From assembly GCA_003151895.1 (NCBI GenBank), contig PLYX01000282.1, forward strand, positions 633-6,352: 5,720 bases of DNA. The letters run 5' to 3'. Made by a program: the position numbers and the translations under genes. Numbering within the stretch: position 1 is the first letter of the stretch; every line of letters starts with the position of its first letter. The notes under the pieces were generated by a model that was not told the DNA's origin, made no database searches, and was given only the letters and a program-made list of their open reading frames with translations. The stretch is from Solirubrobacterales bacterium. GTDB taxonomy: Bacteria > Actinomycetota > Thermoleophilia > Solirubrobacterales > Solirubrobacteraceae. Of this stretch, positions 4,461 through 5,720 are shown piece after piece.

Positions 4461-4478
4461 GCGCGACGGCCGTCGCGC
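4461..4478. promoter_or_regulatory. 18-bp perfect palindrome upstream of the DUF4386 gene
   Basis: GCGCGACGG (4461-4469) is followed directly by its exact complement CCGTCGCGC (4470-4478). It lies in the 227-base noncoding stretch between the InlB remnant and the DUF4386 start, about 100 bases before that start. It could be an operator for a dimeric regulator or a GC hairpin. I see no convincing -35/-10 pair around it and no coding signal in this stretch. Confidence 0.35.
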
Positions 4479-4576
4479 TGGTTGCATCCGCGTCGTGCGT
4501 CCGTTAGGTCCGCGATCTACCGCTTGATGGTCGTGGGGTTGGCTCGCTGACCGTCACTGGATCTTGGAGGGCTGTC

Positions 4577-5314
4577 ATGGATCTGGAGAGACGGACCTCT
4601 CGCGTCGCGGGCTGGTTCATGATCGCGACGTTCGTCACGTCCATCCCGGCAGCACTCGTTCTCTACGAGCCGGTTCTCAAGCATCACGACTACATAGTCG
4701 GCGGCGGCGCGGATAAGCGGATCGCCCTCGGGGCGTTCCTCGAAATCCTGCTCGCAGTTGCCAATATCGGCACCGCCGTGACGCTGTACCCCATCACCAA
4801 GCGGCAGAACGAAAGCATGGCGCTCGGATACGTCACCGTCCGTGTCCTTGAATCCACAGTCATCGTCGTGGGCCTCATCAGCTTGCTCTCGGTCGTGACC
4901 TTGCGGCACGACCTCGCAGGAACGAGCGCAAATGCCGGAACGCTGACCGTCGCCGGACGGAGCTTGGTCGCATTCCACGACTGGACATTCCTCCTTGGCC
5001 CCGGCTTCTGTTCCGCGCTTGGGAACGGACTGCTACTCGGCTACTTGATGTTCACGTCGGGCCTTGTGCCCAGGAGGCTCGCTCTGCTCGGCCTGATCGG
5101 TGGCCCTTTGCTGTTCTTCGCCTCGACGGCGGTGCTGTTCGGTGCCTTCAAGCAGACCTCCGCCCCGGCGTCTCTCCTCGCGCTCCCCGAGGCTGTTTGG
5201 GAGTTATCGTTCGGCATCTATCTGGTGGTCAAGGGATTCAAGCCGTGTCCCATCCTTGAAGCCGATAGCCACGAGGTTCGAGCGAAGGCGACGCCCGGAG
5301 CGATGCGCGCCTAG
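4577..5314 (+). CDS. DUF4386 family membrane protein
   Basis: A 245-residue integral membrane protein. The start is well supported: GGAGG at 4566-4570 sits 6 bases before the ATG. About six membrane segments are visible: residues 13-31 (WFMIATFVTSIPAALVLYE), about 50-72, 82-105, 138-160, 167-190 and 198-220. Hallmarks of the DUF4386 family are the R-x-x-G-W-x-x-I/A start, the first extracytoplasmic loop, IALGAFLEILLAVANIGTA in helix 2, the R-x-x-E-S motif (VRVLEST) in helix 3, and the helix 5 segment RRLALLGLIGGPLL. The family has no assigned biochemical role. The C-terminal 25 residues are polar and cytoplasmic. The gene has a normal length for the family and looks intact. It follows repeat copy 7 and the palindrome at 4461; a very weak repeat-like stretch lies 17 bases after its stop. 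Confidence 0.85.
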   Translation: MDLERRTSRVAGWFMIATFVTSIPAALVLYEPVLKHHDYIVGGGADKRIALGAFLEILLAVANIGTAVTLYPITKRQNESMALGYVTVRVLESTVIVVGLISLLSVVTLRHDLAGTSANAGTLTVAGRSLVAFHDWTFLLGPGFCSALGNGLLLGYLMFTSGLVPRRLALLGLIGGPLLFFASTAVLFGAFKQTSAPASLLALPEAVWELSFGIYLVVKGFKPCPILEADSHEVRAKATPGAMRA

Positions 5315-5331
5315 AACGGCCTCCACGACCC

Positions 5332-5359
5332 CCGAGTGACATTCCCGAGGTGCGGCGGG
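5332..5359 (+). repeat. Possible degenerate array repeat copy 8
   Basis: Aligned without gaps, 16 of 28 positions match the consensus, including the uninterrupted CATTCCCGA (5340-5348). The right half is poor. Its position, between the end of the DUF4386 gene and the next start, is where another boundary would be expected. It could well be chance. Confidence 0.25.
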
Positions 5360-5406
5360 CGGACGATCAGACGGAACCCTGTCTCGCGCTACGGTGTAGA
5401 AGGCGT

Positions 5407-5720
5407 ATGGGTCGCTCGCGTTCCTGGTCCCGCGTGTCGGTCGGTTCGGCGGCGGTTCTGGCCGGTGTAGTTGTTGTCGCTGCTATGGCAGGTGCCTCGC
5501 GTGCCGGCTCGTCGGACGCGGAATCGTCGCGATCGAGCGTTTGTCGGGCAACCGTGATCGTCGGTGTGTTGCCGCTGTGGGCGCGTGGTGGCTTCAGCGA
5601 GCCGAGGCCGCGGATGCCGTATGTGCTCGGTAGGGCAGGGAAGATCGCTGCGATCCTCTGGGCAGATCCGCTCCAGTCACCGCCACCGAAGGATCACAAC
5701 AACAAGATCCTCTGGGTTTC
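5407..5720 (+). CDS. Secreted protein of unknown function (3' truncated by window)
   Basis: From the ATG at 5407 the frame is open to the window end (104 codons plus two bases). The N-terminus MGRSRSWSRVSVG followed by SAAVLAGVVVVAAMAGASRA is a signal peptide with an A-S-R-A or similar cleavage site near residue 32; the next residues are Ser-rich. The mature part starts RATVIVGVLPLWARGGF and contains LGRAGKIAAILWADPLQ and NNKILWV. The -G-K-I-x-A-x-L-W-x-x-P-L- and -N-K-I-L-W-V- strands resemble a small family of exported actinobacterial proteins that I cannot name. Start support: GAAGG at 5399-5403 is only three bases from the ATG. A possible -10 (TACGGT, 5390-5395) would give a very short leader. 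No -35 is evident. Confidence 0.6.
   Translation, partial: MGRSRSWSRVSVGSAAVLAGVVVVAAMAGASRAGSSDAESSRSSVCRATVIVGVLPLWARGGFSEPRPRMPYVLGRAGKIAAILWADPLQSPPPKDHNNKILWV

Noticed and set aside
1..5720. Insertion sequence or transposon
   Set aside because: I found no transposase, resolvase or integrase coding pattern and no terminal inverted repeats with target duplications.
1..5720. tRNA or other structured RNA genes
   Set aside because: No cloverleaf-like T-loop and anticodon pattern or other known RNA motif was seen on reading; a covariance search was not possible here.

Overview
The window comes from a high-GC genome with frequent GTG/TTG starts. The protein families (ABC-2 permease, DUF4386 protein, GC-rich secreted proteins, HYR and InlB-type extracellular repeat fragments) suggest an actinobacterium, perhaps a soil Thermoleophilia-like lineage. 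That placement is inference: no rRNA, tRNA or marker gene is present.

Layout. Bases 2-208 are the last 68 codons of an aminoglycoside-phosphotransferase-family enzyme, followed by a GC hairpin. Bases 260-1033 are a patchwork of gene pieces: the C-terminal end of an HYR-type extracellular protein (minus strand), the C-terminal part of a helical protein (plus strand) abutting it head to head, and the N-terminal third of an ABC-2 permease that stops abruptly at about 1033. From 1034 to 4410 the DNA is divided by a roughly 28-bp direct repeat, always on the plus strand, at 1039, 1970, 2641, 3357, 3730, 4108 and 4383. A weak further copy lies at 5332. Between each pair of successive repeats lies one compact gene or gene remnant: a duplicated-fold membrane protein (+), a lincosamide/aminoglycoside nucleotidyltransferase-like enzyme (-), a secreted protein (+), a small membrane protein with a Cys/His cluster (-), a 58-residue two-helix membrane protein (+) and an InlB-repeat fragment (+). 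After the last clear repeat come a DUF4386 membrane protein (+) and the start of a secreted protein (+) that runs off the window.

Interpretation. The repeats sit between convergent, divergent and tandem genes alike, so neither a promoter nor a terminator role explains all of them. One repeat lies exactly where a recognisable gene is cut off. Two copies carry a 5-bp hairpin with the same TCAG loop and a compensatory base-pair swap. The simplest reading is an array of single-gene modules joined at a structured recombination-like site, resembling an integron cassette array in layout. The site lacks the canonical attC core, and no integrase is visible here. The genes do not form a pathway; their common denominator is the repeat at their borders. 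This possible non-canonical cassette system is the main reason to look again at the window.
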